DNA of 42,851 nucleotides from Pseudomonadota bacterium (GTDB lineage Bacteria > Bdellovibrionota_C > UBA2361 > SZUA-149), in NCBI GenBank assembly GCA_029555385.1, contig JAKPSH010000160.1, positions 1-42,851 on the forward strand, read 5' to 3'. The notes beneath the pieces are model-generated. The model was not told where the DNA came from, searched no databases, and worked only from the letters and a program-made list of their open reading frames with translations. The position numbers and the translations under genes were made by a program. Positions 33,519 to 41,182 of this stretch are shown in pieces (position 1 is the stretch's first letter; every line of letters starts with the position of its first letter).

Positions 33519-34178
33519 TTGTCCGTTCAACTCAGTCACAAGAATAAGAACATTACCAACGGTGTCCCCTTGGTGGGAAAGAACTCGCAGTGGGTTGAAT
33601 TTTGGAGTCTTTTGAAAAGTCTCTCCATTTTTCTCTCCATCGCCTTTATTTTACGTGCCTCGGTAGTGGAAGCATTTAAGATCCCTTCTTCATCAATGGT
33701 ACCAACCCTGGAAATCGGGGATCACATCTTGGTCAACAAACTCAGTTACGGCCTGCGGCTCCCTTTTGTCGTCGAAGCTGTAGTTGAGTTTAAGCTTCCC
33801 CAACGCGGTGATGTTGTCGTTTTTACCCAACCGGACGACCCGGATACACCGGAAATAGACGAAGCAGATATTAATATTATAAAACGCGTTGTCGGATTGC
33901 CCGGGGATACCGTGCAAGTTAAAGGCACGAAACTCTATCTTAATAATAAGATCTACGACGAGCCTTACACTCAATGGGTCCTGGGCGGCAAAAGAGAATT
34001 CGGGCCTGTAACCGTTCCTCCCGGTAAGATTCTTTTGCTCGGTGACAACCGGGATCAGTCGCGAGATGCCAGATATTGGAACGATCCCTTTTTGGATGTC
34101 AAACGCCTCAAGGGACGGGCTTTCATAATTTACTGGAACTGGCCGCTGCTTAAACGGATATTCACGATCATTAGTTGA
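33519..34178 (+). CDS. lepB: Signal peptidase I
   Basis: 219 residues. One N-terminal membrane segment (SIFLSIAFILRASVVEAF) is followed by KIPSSSMVPTLEIGDHILVNK, which holds the nucleophilic Ser. GDVVVFTQPDD and NIIKRVVGLPGDTVQVKG follow; the latter holds the catalytic Lys. The C-terminal box LLGDNRDQSRDARYW is complete. It removes signal peptides of exported proteins on the outer face of the inner membrane. The start is TTG at 33519, supported by GAGGA at about 6-base spacing. hemW follows after 13 bases. Confidence 0.95.
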   Translation: MSVQLSHKNKNITNGVPLVGKNSQWVEFWSLLKSLSIFLSIAFILRASVVEAFKIPSSSMVPTLEIGDHILVNKLSYGLRLPFVVEAVVEFKLPQRGDVVVFTQPDDPDTPEIDEADINIIKRVVGLPGDTVQVKGTKLYLNNKIYDEPYTQWVLGGKREFGPVTVPPGKILLLGDNRDQSRDARYWNDPFLDVKRLKGRAFIIYWNWPLLKRIFTIIS

Positions 34179-34191
34179 CACCAAGCTTCTT

Positions 34192-35385
34192 GTGTATTCT
34201 TGTCCCGCAAGCCGCAGCACTTTCAGCATTTACGTCCATATACCCTACTGTCTTCGTAAATGTCCCTATTGCGACTTCAATTCGCGCGCAGAACCTTATG
34301 CGGAAGACAAATATGTTCAAAGCCTGGCCGCCGAGGCCGCCTATTACCAGATGCTGCCCGAGTGGGCCGATCGAACCTGCGGTTCTGTCTATTTCGGCGG
34401 AGGAACACCAACTCTTTTTTCCGCTGCAGCGCTCAGCCGGATCCTCTCCGTCTTGAGCGGTCTATTCTCCATGAGCGGTGACGCGGAGCTTTCCATCGAA
34501 GCTAATCCGGCGACACTGACTAATGAGCTCTCTCGCGCCAAGCTGCACACACTTTTTTCCTCCGGCTTCAACCGCATCAGCCTGGGCGCGCAGAGTTTTT
34601 CCCAAGACAAACTCGCGCAGTTGGGACGGATTCATTCTGCCGTCGATGTCTCCCGTTCGTTGAGTGACATCCGCGCCGCTGGTTTTGCCAACATTAATCT
34701 TGATCTGATTTTCGGAACACCGCTGGAAACGCTGACTGTCTGGGAGCAAGACCTCGACGAGGCTTTAAGGCTCTGTCCGCAGCACCTCTCAGTTTATGGG
34801 CTGACCATTGAACCTCACACATATTTCGCAAAACGTCTGAAACAGGGACTGCTGCTGCTGCCTGATGAAGACACGCAGGCTAAGATGTTCTTGCTGGCTC
34901 AAGAGCGGCTTTCGGCTGCCGGCTGCCGGCAATATGAGATTTCTAATTATGCCCAGCCCGGCTTCGAATGCCGCCACAACATTGGTTACTGGAAACGCAG
35001 CGATTACTTAGGCCTTGGCGCAGGCGCGCATAGTTTTTGTTCCCGCTCTGCTCCCGGCAGCCTTTTGGGCCGGCGCTGGGCAAACATCGCTTCCCCTACT
35101 GATTATATGGCCAGCATTGCCGCCGGTGGAAAAGCAGTTGCCTTTGCGGAGGATATCGACAAAGAAAAAGCCATCCTCGAATTTTTCTTTCTCGGCCTCA
35201 GAAAAACCGAGGGAATTTCCTTCGCTGAGTATGAAACAATCTTCGGAGAACAAATGCCAGAGGATCGCCTGCAGATATTGAATCAGGCGGCAAAGGACGG
35301 GCTGGTTGAAAAAACACCTTACGGAGCTGCCCTGACGCCGCGAGGATTGTTGCTCTCTGACTCGGTTTTTTCTTCTTTGGTATAA
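34192..35385 (+). CDS. hemW: HemW, radical SAM heme chaperone-like protein
   Basis: 397 residues. The radical SAM cluster motif is SIYVHIPYCLRKCPYCDF (C-x3-C-x2-C), followed by SVYFGGGTPTLFS and, later, NRISLGAQSFSQDKLAQLGR. The C-terminal region has CRHNIGYWKRSDYLGLGAGAHSF, as in HemW. HemW proteins are usually annotated as oxygen-independent coproporphyrinogen III oxidase-like, but studied members bind heme and lack that activity. The start is GTG 34192 with no strong ribosome site, 13 bases after the lepB stop, so translation may be coupled. It converges with the mla operon 24 bases further on. Confidence 0.93.
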   Translation: MYSCPASRSTFSIYVHIPYCLRKCPYCDFNSRAEPYAEDKYVQSLAAEAAYYQMLPEWADRTCGSVYFGGGTPTLFSAAALSRILSVLSGLFSMSGDAELSIEANPATLTNELSRAKLHTLFSSGFNRISLGAQSFSQDKLAQLGRIHSAVDVSRSLSDIRAAGFANINLDLIFGTPLETLTVWEQDLDEALRLCPQHLSVYGLTIEPHTYFAKRLKQGLLLLPDEDTQAKMFLLAQERLSAAGCRQYEISNYAQPGFECRHNIGYWKRSDYLGLGAGAHSFCSRSAPGSLLGRRWANIASPTDYMASIAAGGKAVAFAEDIDKEKAILEFFFLGLRKTEGISFAEYETIFGEQMPEDRLQILNQAAKDGLVEKTPYGAALTPRGLLLSDSVFSSLV

Positions 35386-35408
35386 AATGGGCCTGTCAAA
35401 GACTGGCG

Positions 35409-36035
35409 CTACTTAGCTCCAGCCGCGGCGTTTTTTTCCCGCAGTTTAGCCAGCAGCCCGTCAAACCCGCTTCGCTCGATGATTCCGCCGAATTCACTGC
35501 GATAGTTGCTGACCAACCCGATGTTCTCAATGACGACATCGTAGATCCGCCAGGCACCGTTTTCATCCCGCAAGCGATAGTCGATAGCCGCACTTTGACC
35601 TTCGCTTGAGACAATCGTCCGCACCATCGCCTTGCCGCCCTGCGCCGAGTCCTCAACCAAGGTCACTTCGCTTTTTGCCACATTATCACGAATCTTCTTC
35701 AAATAGTTCCTGGCCAGCAGATCACTAAAAAGGCTGACGAATTCTTGGCGTTTCTCCGGCGGAGTTTTCGGCCAGTAAGCTCCAAGGCAGCGCTTCGACA
35801 TCTCGTCAAAATTGAATACCGGATAAATAATGCTCTTCAACTTCTCATCAAGCTCTGCGGCGGCAAGTTTGTTCGCGCTCGCCGTGACCGTTTGCCGCAC
35901 GATCTCCACCGTAGATATCACAGTTTTTCCCGCAGCCGTCACCGGCTGTTTTTCCGCGTGCACCGGGCAATTCGTAAAACTAAGGGCAAAAAAGAGAATT
36001 CCCCAATAAATTTTCCGGACCATAGACAGCCTCAC
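35409..36035 (-). CDS. mlaC: MlaC/Ttg2D-like periplasmic phospholipid-binding protein
   Basis: 208 residues from GTG 36035 (ATG 36023 is also possible). The signal sequence is KIYWGILFFALSFTNCPVHA. The mature part has FNFDEMSKRCLGAYWPKTPP, the family's F-D-F-x-x-x-x-x-x-x-L-G-x-x-W segment, then FSDLLARNYLKKI and YRLRDENGAWRIYDVVIENI (the conserved W-x-I-x-D motif) and SNYRSEF. MlaC shuttles phospholipid between the inner-membrane MlaFED complex and the outer membrane. Its start overlaps the mlaD stop (GTGA), so they are translationally coupled. Confidence 0.93.
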   Translation of the reverse strand: MRLSMVRKIYWGILFFALSFTNCPVHAEKQPVTAAGKTVISTVEIVRQTVTASANKLAAAELDEKLKSIIYPVFNFDEMSKRCLGAYWPKTPPEKRQEFVSLFSDLLARNYLKKIRDNVAKSEVTLVEDSAQGGKAMVRTIVSSEGQSAAIDYRLRDENGAWRIYDVVIENIGLVSNYRSEFGGIIERSGFDGLLAKLREKNAAAGAK

Positions 36036-36523
36036 TTTTCTAAAGAATGGACGATCTTGCCGACAATCGCTTCAAAGTCCACAGCTGAGTCGGTAATCGT
36101 AATTTCGCCCCCGCTGGCGATCGTTTCATCGGAGCCTCCGGGAGAAATGCGTATGTACTTGTCGCCAATGATTCCTTTGGTGCGGATTTGCGCAATATCG
36201 TCATCACGCAGCGCGACTCCTTCGCGAACCTGCATCGTCACTTTGGCTTTAACTGAATTGAGGTCAACAGCGCTGACTTCCCCAATTTGCACGCCGGCAA
36301 TCTCAACCGGGGACCCCACTTTCAAACCAGAGATATCCGAGAACACGGCGTACACTGGATAATATCCCGCGTTAGTTATCTTGATCCGGGCAATGTTAAT
36401 CGAAAGATAAGCAAAACAAGCCACACCCGCGATGGCAAATACCCCAACCCAGAATTCGACGCTGAACGATCGCTTAGGCAACTTAAATTCTTTCTCTTTT
36501 TCTTGTTCTGCCACGTTTTCCAC
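36032..36523 (-). CDS. mlaD: MlaD-like MCE-domain protein
   Basis: 163 residues from GTG 36523. One N-terminal membrane anchor (VGVFAIAGVACFAYLSINIA) is followed by an MCE domain: FSDISGLKVGSPVEIAGVQI, GEVSAVDL, and KGIIGDKYIRISPGGSDE. MlaD forms a hexameric ring on the periplasmic side of the MlaFE complex that passes lipid to MlaC. It is short compared with MCE proteins that carry long coiled tails, and right for MlaD. It is the third gene of the operon mlaE-mlaF-mlaD-mlaC. Confidence 0.93.
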   Translation of the reverse strand: MENVAEQEKEKEFKLPKRSFSVEFWVGVFAIAGVACFAYLSINIARIKITNAGYYPVYAVFSDISGLKVGSPVEIAGVQIGEVSAVDLNSVKAKVTMQVREGVALRDDDIAQIRTKGIIGDKYIRISPGGSDETIASGGEITITDSAVDFEAIVGKIVHSLEK

Positions 36524-36561
36524 CTTACTTACTCAGCAAACATCATGCGATATTCTGTTAC

Positions 36562-37311
36562 TTAGCACATTTCAATCGGTCCGGTGATACTTCCCGCAAT
36601 AAATTGACGCACTACCGGCTTAGGGCAAGCAAGAAACTCGGAAACCGTGCCGTCGATTTGCACCTCGCCGCGGTAAAGCATCACCACTCGATCACATACT
36701 TGAAACACTTCGGGAATTTCGTGGCTGACCACGATACCCGTAAATCCGTATTTTCGGTGCGTTTCCTTGATTAAATCGTAAATCTCTTGTCCCATTTCCG
36801 GATCCAAGCCCGTGTTCGGCTCGTCGAAAAGAAGGACGTCCGGCCTTGTCACCAACGCGCGCGCGATCCCGACCCGCTTGCGCATTCCAATTGAGACTTC
36901 CCCTGGAAATGAAAGCGCCCGGTTTTTTAAGCCAACATCATCAAGCATATCCAGACTTCTCGCGATAATCTCGTTTTCCGCGATCTCTCCGCGGTAACGA
37001 AGGGGAAACGCCACATTATCCAGCAAGTTCATCGAATCGAATAAAGCGGCACCTTGAAACAACACGCCCATCCGGCTGCAAATACGCCGTCTTTCCCGGC
37101 CGCTTGCTGCACCGGTCATTGAATCACTGCCAATGCGCACTTCCCCAGCATCGGCATGCAACAGACCCGTGATAATTTTAAGCAGCACACTCTTGCCCGT
37201 GCCGCTCGGACCGACGATCGCAGTAGTGCCCCCTCTTTCTATATCAAGAGACACGCCGCTTAACACGATCTGTGCGTCAAAGCGCTTATGCACATTGCGT
37301 ATGCTAATCAC
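36562..37311 (-). CDS. mlaF: MlaF-like ABC transporter ATPase with altered signature
   Basis: 249 residues from GTG 37311, which overlaps the last base of the mlaE stop (TAGTG). A longer frame to 37461 runs back into mlaE and is a shadow. Walker A AIVGPSGTGKSVLL, Q-loop MGVLFQGAALFDSM, Walker B LLFDEPNTGLDPEMG and switch VVSHEIPEV are intact. The signature reads VSIGMRKRVGIARAL, whereas MlaF normally has LSGGM; the first Gly of S-G-G is Ile (codon ATT). The ATPase is the energy source of the phospholipid transporter. The alteration could lower activity or may be tolerated. Confidence 0.93.
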   Translation of the reverse strand: MISIRNVHKRFDAQIVLSGVSLDIERGGTTAIVGPSGTGKSVLLKIITGLLHADAGEVRIGSDSMTGAASGRERRRICSRMGVLFQGAALFDSMNLLDNVAFPLRYRGEIAENEIIARSLDMLDDVGLKNRALSFPGEVSIGMRKRVGIARALVTRPDVLLFDEPNTGLDPEMGQEIYDLIKETHRKYGFTGIVVSHEIPEVFQVCDRVVMLYRGEVQIDGTVSEFLACPKPVVRQFIAGSITGPIEMC

Positions 37312-38105
37312 TAGGGCATCAGTACTGTAGTTAAAACTGAGCTTAAGAAATAATCGAGCACTAAAATTACCACAGAGGAAGTTACAACTGCGCTTGTTGT
37401 CGCACGATTGACGCCGACCGCACCGAAACCGCAGGTCCACCCCTTGTAACATGAGATCCAAGAGACGCAGAATCCAAAGACTAGTGATTTAGAAAAACCG
37501 GAGAATATATCGACACTGTCAACCGACTGCTTCATCACTGAGAGAAAGGTCCCCGAGGAAAGGCCCAGATTCCAAACAGCAACGGCGTATCCGCCGCCAA
37601 TGCCGACCAGAATAAATATCGCTGTGAGCAAAGGCACGGAAATCAGCCCGGCCAAAATACGAGGCACCATCAAATGATGGATCGGATCCACTGCCATTGC
37701 TCGTAGTGCATCAACTTGCTCGCTGATCTTCATGATCCCCAATTCAGCCGTCATCGCCGAGCCGGCGCGGCCGTTCACCATCAGCGCCGTAAGAACAGGA
37801 CCCAGTTCTCTGATCAAACTTAGCGCGATTGCTGAACCCGTATACGCCGTCGCCCCAAACTTTGAGAGAGTGTAAACGCCTTGAACAGCCAACACCGCAC
37901 CGGTGAAGCCCCCGACAAGAGCGATCACGGATATCGACTGGAAACCGATAGCATACATTTGCCGGATAAAGAGCGACAACTGGTACGGGGGCGTTAGCGC
38001 GCTAAACAGAACGCGCAACAGAAACAGACACCCATCACCAAACGCCGAGATATAATCAATAACCGACTTCCCGGCATACTCCAAAAATACGACGGCTTTT
38101 CTCAT
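37311..38105 (-). CDS. mlaE: MlaE-like phospholipid ABC permease
   Basis: 264 residues with five to six hydrophobic segments. Family motifs are complete: FIRQMYAIGFQSISVIALVG and FTGAVLAVQGVYTLSKFGA near residues 46-85, IRELGPVLTALMVNGRAGSA (the family's R-E-L-G-P-V-L-x-A-L-M-x-x-G-R), ELGIMKISEQVDALRAMAVD, and the C-terminal cytoplasmic segment. It is the membrane channel subunit of the Mla complex. ATG 38105 lies 48 bases after the rlmE stop, so rlmE and mla genes may form one transcript. Confidence 0.95.
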   Translation of the reverse strand: MRKAVVFLEYAGKSVIDYISAFGDGCLFLLRVLFSALTPPYQLSLFIRQMYAIGFQSISVIALVGGFTGAVLAVQGVYTLSKFGATAYTGSAIALSLIRELGPVLTALMVNGRAGSAMTAELGIMKISEQVDALRAMAVDPIHHLMVPRILAGLISVPLLTAIFILVGIGGGYAVAVWNLGLSSGTFLSVMKQSVDSVDIFSGFSKSLVFGFCVSWISCYKGWTCGFGAVGVNRATTSAVVTSSVVILVLDYFLSSVLTTVLMP

Positions 38106-38153
38106 TCAGCTTGACGCCCCGGCTTAAACAGCGGCAGATAACTAACGCTGCAA

Positions 38154-38762
38154 TCAGCAACCACGAAACTCTCTTGCCACAAAATACAATTCGGTAGATG
38201 ACTTCCGCGAACTTTTCAATGATGCCCGTGAAAACACGCGAAAAGATGCTCTAAATTTCTCAACAAGACTGTCGCATTCCGGTCCCGGAAATATTTTCGC
38301 AACCAGACTACCACCGTTTTCCAGTATTTCTCTTGATAAGTCTAGGGCACACTCCACCAGCTCCGCAGATTTTACCGCGTCGCGGAAACGCACTCCACTG
38401 AGCTGTGGGCTAAGGTCAGAAAGCACTAAGCTCACTTTACCGCCAGCCCTCGATAGTATCTCTGCGCGAGTTTCCTCACTAAAAATATCCCCTTTGATAA
38501 TGGCAGCCTCTTTGCCTTTAACGCTGACTGGTTCTACGTAGTTTAGGTCTACTCCGACGAGCAAACCTTGCTGCCCAATCCTCTCTAGGACGACCTGAAG
38601 CCATCCCCCTGGATAGCAGCCGAGGTCAACAACGCTCATTCTCTGACGAATTAGCTTGTATCTGTGATCAAGCTCGATAAGCTTATATGCCGCACGTGAG
38701 CGATAACCTTCCTGTTTCGCCTTACGGTATAAATGGTCTTTCCGATCGTAGTTTCCAGGCAA
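38154..38762 (-). CDS. rlmE: 23S rRNA 2'-O-ribose methyltransferase RlmE (FtsJ)
   Basis: 202 residues. It methylates U2552 of 23S rRNA (E. coli numbering) in the A loop. YRSRAAYKLIELDHR, VVDLGCYPGGWLQVV (SAM-binding, with Cys-Tyr for the usual Ala-Ala), LVLSDLSPQLSG, NGGSLVAKIFPG and SSTELYFVAREF hold the K-D-K-E catalytic tetrad of the family. The start is TTG 38762, with AGGAG at 8-base spacing; no other start fits better. It lies just upstream of the mla genes on the same strand. Confidence 0.93.
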   Translation of the reverse strand: MPGNYDRKDHLYRKAKQEGYRSRAAYKLIELDHRYKLIRQRMSVVDLGCYPGGWLQVVLERIGQQGLLVGVDLNYVEPVSVKGKEAAIIKGDIFSEETRAEILSRAGGKVSLVLSDLSPQLSGVRFRDAVKSAELVECALDLSREILENGGSLVAKIFPGPECDSLVEKFRASFRVFSRASLKSSRKSSTELYFVAREFRGC

Positions 38763-38868
38763 TATTCAAACTCCTACATAGCGAGCCAATTTAACCTAGA
38801 TTCCCGTCGGAAACCAACTCGCCTATCAATTTAACAGAGGCTTAGATAACACACAGCCCGCTTTAGCC

Positions 38869-38897
38869 TTGACTTGTTTCTATTTTTTTTCTATACA
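38869..38897 (+). promoter_or_regulatory. Near-consensus sigma70 promoter
   Basis: TTGACT (38869-38874), a 17-base T-rich spacer and TATACA (38892-38897). It is the best match to a housekeeping promoter found in the window and points toward the small ORF at 38946. Confidence 0.6.
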
Positions 38898-38945
38898 ATA
38901 ATAATAGAAGTTGCTTCGATTATATTTTCATCGCTGCGGGGGGTT

Positions 38946-39203
38946 ATGAATCCGACTATTACATCAATACTGATTAATGACCCAATGCTCATGCTTGAGT
39001 TTTGCTCGGTGCTGCTCACCTTAGCTTATGTCACAAAGCTGGTGTTCGCCTCTAGCCAGCACGCCCAAGCACCATCTTTATGCCTGTCGCTTCGTGGTGC
39101 TAAAATGCACAAGGAAACCGAAAATCATTTCTGGTCTTGGTTTTCCGTCGGCAACTTGATTTCGACGCCCAAACGTTCCCTTATTGGCCAACGTATGCGG
39201 TAG
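38946..39203 (+). CDS. Possible small membrane protein (or RNA gene)
   Basis: 85 residues from ATG 38946, about 42 bases past the predicted start site of the promoter at 38869. One hydrophobic segment (LMLEFCSVLLTLAYVTKLVF) is followed by a basic tail. GGGGGG lies just ahead of the ATG. No family is recognised. The promoter is better evidence than the ORF itself; the transcript could equally be a small RNA ending near the hairpin at 39208-39241. Confidence 0.35.
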   Translation: MNPTITSILINDPMLMLEFCSVLLTLAYVTKLVFASSQHAQAPSLCLSLRGAKMHKETENHFWSWFSVGNLISTPKRSLIGQRMR

Positions 39204-39238
39204 CGGACGAAGAGAACTCCATCTTCAATATATATTTT

Positions 39239-39910
39239 TTATTGCATATGATAGTTAAGCACCACCATTCCCTCAAGACTCTCCACCGAGGTCAGGGTAA
39301 AGGAGCTGCCGTAAAGCGGAGAAAACTCTTCCTCAATCATGCGAGGAGCATTTCGTTGGGCAATAAATAAAGGAGCTATTGCCAGGCGAATATCCGACAC
39401 CAAACGCGCCTGCAAGAAAGAGGCAATTACTGTGCTGCCTCCTTCAACAAGGAGCCGCCGCACGCCACGCCGGTAAAGATCATCAAGGAGGAATGTGAGA
39501 GCCACATCCTCCCCGGGGCATCCTACAATGGCAGCGACATCACCAAGAGCATCGCGCAGCGCACTCGCTTTAACCTCAGGGGCGTAGACAAGCCGCTCCC
39601 CCTTACCCTGCTGGAAAAAATTCAGCCGCGGATCAAAAATCGCACTTCTTGTCAGCGTGACTTTTGTTATATCGGGCGGATGCCCGTGCTGGCGCCTTTT
39701 CCTTCTCAGCCGCCCGGAACGCACAATTAAGCGGGGATTATCTTTACGGATTGTCCCGGCACCGACGAGAATTGCGTCACAGCCGGCCCGCAGTTCATCC
39801 ACTCTCCGCAAATCCTCCGCAGAAGAGAGAATGCGGCGTTGCGGCCCTGCATCATCGATGCAGCCATCAATCGACATTGCCGCCTTAAGCAAAACATATG
39901 GACGATTCAT
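39239..39910 (-). CDS. RibD C-terminal-type (dihydrofolate reductase fold) reductase, stand-alone
   Basis: 223 residues from ATG 39910; the frame to 39916 adds only TTG plus one codon. VLLKAAMSIDGCID, CDAILVGAGTIRKDNPRLIV and RRLLVEGGSTVIASFLQARL are the conserved motifs of the RibD reductase domain (5-amino-6-ribosylaminouracil 5'-phosphate reductase, NADPH-dependent). The deaminase domain that precedes it in bifunctional RibD is absent, so it is either the reductase half of a split riboflavin enzyme or a related reductase. No other rib genes are near. Confidence 0.88.
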   Translation of the reverse strand: MNRPYVLLKAAMSIDGCIDDAGPQRRILSSAEDLRRVDELRAGCDAILVGAGTIRKDNPRLIVRSGRLRRKRRQHGHPPDITKVTLTRSAIFDPRLNFFQQGKGERLVYAPEVKASALRDALGDVAAIVGCPGEDVALTFLLDDLYRRGVRRLLVEGGSTVIASFLQARLVSDIRLAIAPLFIAQRNAPRMIEEEFSPLYGSSFTLTSVESLEGMVVLNYHMQ

Positions 39911-40050
39911 GCGCAATTCCGCTACGTTAACAACACAATTGGCAAGTTTGGATACTTGCTTGCAACCGCCTATGGCAAGCTTTGTATAAAGAGTATTATA
40001 AAGTTAATAGTACTGCCACAATGCGGTTCAAAATGCACCTGTGAGGAAAA

Positions 40051-40491
40051 ATGTCCTGGACAGAGATCATGCTATCCCGGAGAACTTGTAAAAAATCACT
40101 GTGCGGCTGGATATTTCTGGGACTGCTATCAATTATTGTCTCAATTCCACTTCACGCCGCGCTGGCCTTGAATGAATGTGCTGAATGCGTGGAGCGAAAA
40201 AAACCCATGTGCTCTCAAGAGTGCCTGCTTGTATCACCGGAACGCTCAATTAAATGCCAGGATGACTGCGTAAGGCAATACTGCCGTCATCGATGCTCTC
40301 CTGGAGACCCTGCTTTGAGTGGACTGGCAAATCCAGTTTGTACGGACTGTCTTGATCGGCAGTATAATCTTTGCGAGTCAGAATGCCCAACTGGCGCAGA
40401 TCGCCTTCGCGCCGTCTGCAAAATAGATTGCGCCAATAAAAGGTGCAAAGACAACTGTCCGGCGGGCAGAAAAACCCACGCAGCGCAATAG
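40051..40491 (+). CDS. Exported protein with a duplicated eight-cysteine module
   Basis: 146 residues. The signal segment is LCGWIFLGLLSIIVSIPLHA, with cleavage predicted near ALA-LNE. Two modules of 40 residues (about 43-82 and 97-136) each have eight Cys with exactly the same spacing: C-x2-C-x7-C-x3-C-x10-C-x3-C-x4-C-x3-C. A 14-residue linker separates them. Other positions are only partly alike, so it is an old duplication kept by the Cys scaffold. It is likely secreted or periplasmic with disulfides or bound metal; there is no CxxCH heme motif. Family unknown. ATG 40051 has AGG four bases before; ATG 40069 is an alternative. Confidence 0.75.
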   Translation: MSWTEIMLSRRTCKKSLCGWIFLGLLSIIVSIPLHAALALNECAECVERKKPMCSQECLLVSPERSIKCQDDCVRQYCRHRCSPGDPALSGLANPVCTDCLDRQYNLCESECPTGADRLRAVCKIDCANKRCKDNCPAGRKTHAAQ

Positions 40492-40492
40492 A

Positions 40493-40963
40493 TCAGTTCT
40501 GTCCCATTTCTTCCAAGATCGCTTCCTGAATCCCGGACTTTTGGCGCGTGATTAGCTCGTAATAGTAGTCGATATCGTCAATTTCCATATCGGCAGTATA
40601 GGAAGTTACGCTCAGCACGAGGTCGTAATTCACGAGGCTCAACTTGGCGCCAATAAGGGTATCAGCCACAGCAAGGGCCGAGTAAAGAAAGCGATGACAA
40701 TCCTTTACTGATACAGCAAGAACATTTACTCCCATGTAGAGAGTTGTCTCAGGGGGACGGTTCAACCCCTCAAGAGTAATTTCAAGGTCTTCTTCCTCAC
40801 TTAGCGGAACAAGCCATTGGCATAAGTCAGATGTGCGCTGCTGTAAACATTCTTCGGGATCAAATCCCCGGCGAATCATAAACTCCTCTACCAAACGGCT
40901 CGGATCCTTGCCGCCGGTAATCTTACGTATTCTCGTGGGCGAAATTTTTCTAATCTTGCTCAT
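40493..40963 (-). CDS. Conserved-looking cytoplasmic protein, unknown
   Basis: 156 residues. The basic N-terminus (MSKIRKISPTRIRKITGGKD) is followed by an alpha/beta domain with LCQWLVPLSEEEDLEITLEG, NRPPETTLYMGVNVLAVSVK, FLYSALAVADTLIG and YDLVLSVTSYTADM. The strand order and mid-size recall the YbjN/type III chaperone-like fold, but this is a guess. There is no signal or membrane segment. It converges on the Cys-rich gene with one base between stops. No ribosome site is visible before ATG 40963. Confidence 0.55.
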   Translation of the reverse strand: MSKIRKISPTRIRKITGGKDPSRLVEEFMIRRGFDPEECLQQRTSDLCQWLVPLSEEEDLEITLEGLNRPPETTLYMGVNVLAVSVKDCHRFLYSALAVADTLIGAKLSLVNYDLVLSVTSYTADMEIDDIDYYYELITRQKSGIQEAILEEMGQN

Positions 40964-41001
40964 CGCTGGTAATCTAATTCACCTGGAGGATATTGAAAAG
41001 A

Positions 41002-41022
41002 CCGCAAACGCTGCGTTTGCGG
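41002..41022. repeat. Perfect hairpin, 9-bp stem with 3-base loop
   Basis: CCGCAAACG-CTG-CGTTTGCGG lies about 40 bases upstream of the start of the minus-strand unknown gene. A second, smaller stem (TGCGG/CCGCA) is at about 41069-41084. There is no T-tract, so an operator or leader structure is as likely as a terminator. Confidence 0.4.
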
Positions 41023-41182
41023 CGTGCACACGCAGATAGGACCGGATAGTTGTTTCTTGGCAAGACGTTGCGGCATAAACCGCAGAGCATCGCGGTAAAC
41101 TTAAAGAAGTTGTCATGTCTCATGCCTGACTGCTATGCAAAAAGTATAGACCTTATTCCTTATCAAGTGAATCAAAGTAAAC

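Larger units (their letters stand above)
38763..39238. other. Region between rlmE and the RibD-type gene
   Basis: 476 bases. It holds the predicted promoter at 38869-38897, the weak ORF at 38946-39203 and a weak hairpin with a T-rich tail at about 39208-39241 (GAAGA/TCTTC arms). Nothing else is recognised. Confidence 0.5.

Noticed and set aside
37312..37461. N-terminal extension of mlaF
   Set aside because: It overlaps mlaE in another frame and is rich in Arg, Cys and Asn; GTG 37311 gives a normal start.
41055..41075. TGGCA...TTGC resembling a sigma54 promoter ahead of the prepilin peptidase
   Set aside because: Only 9 bases lie between the GG and GC, whereas sigma54 promoters need 10.
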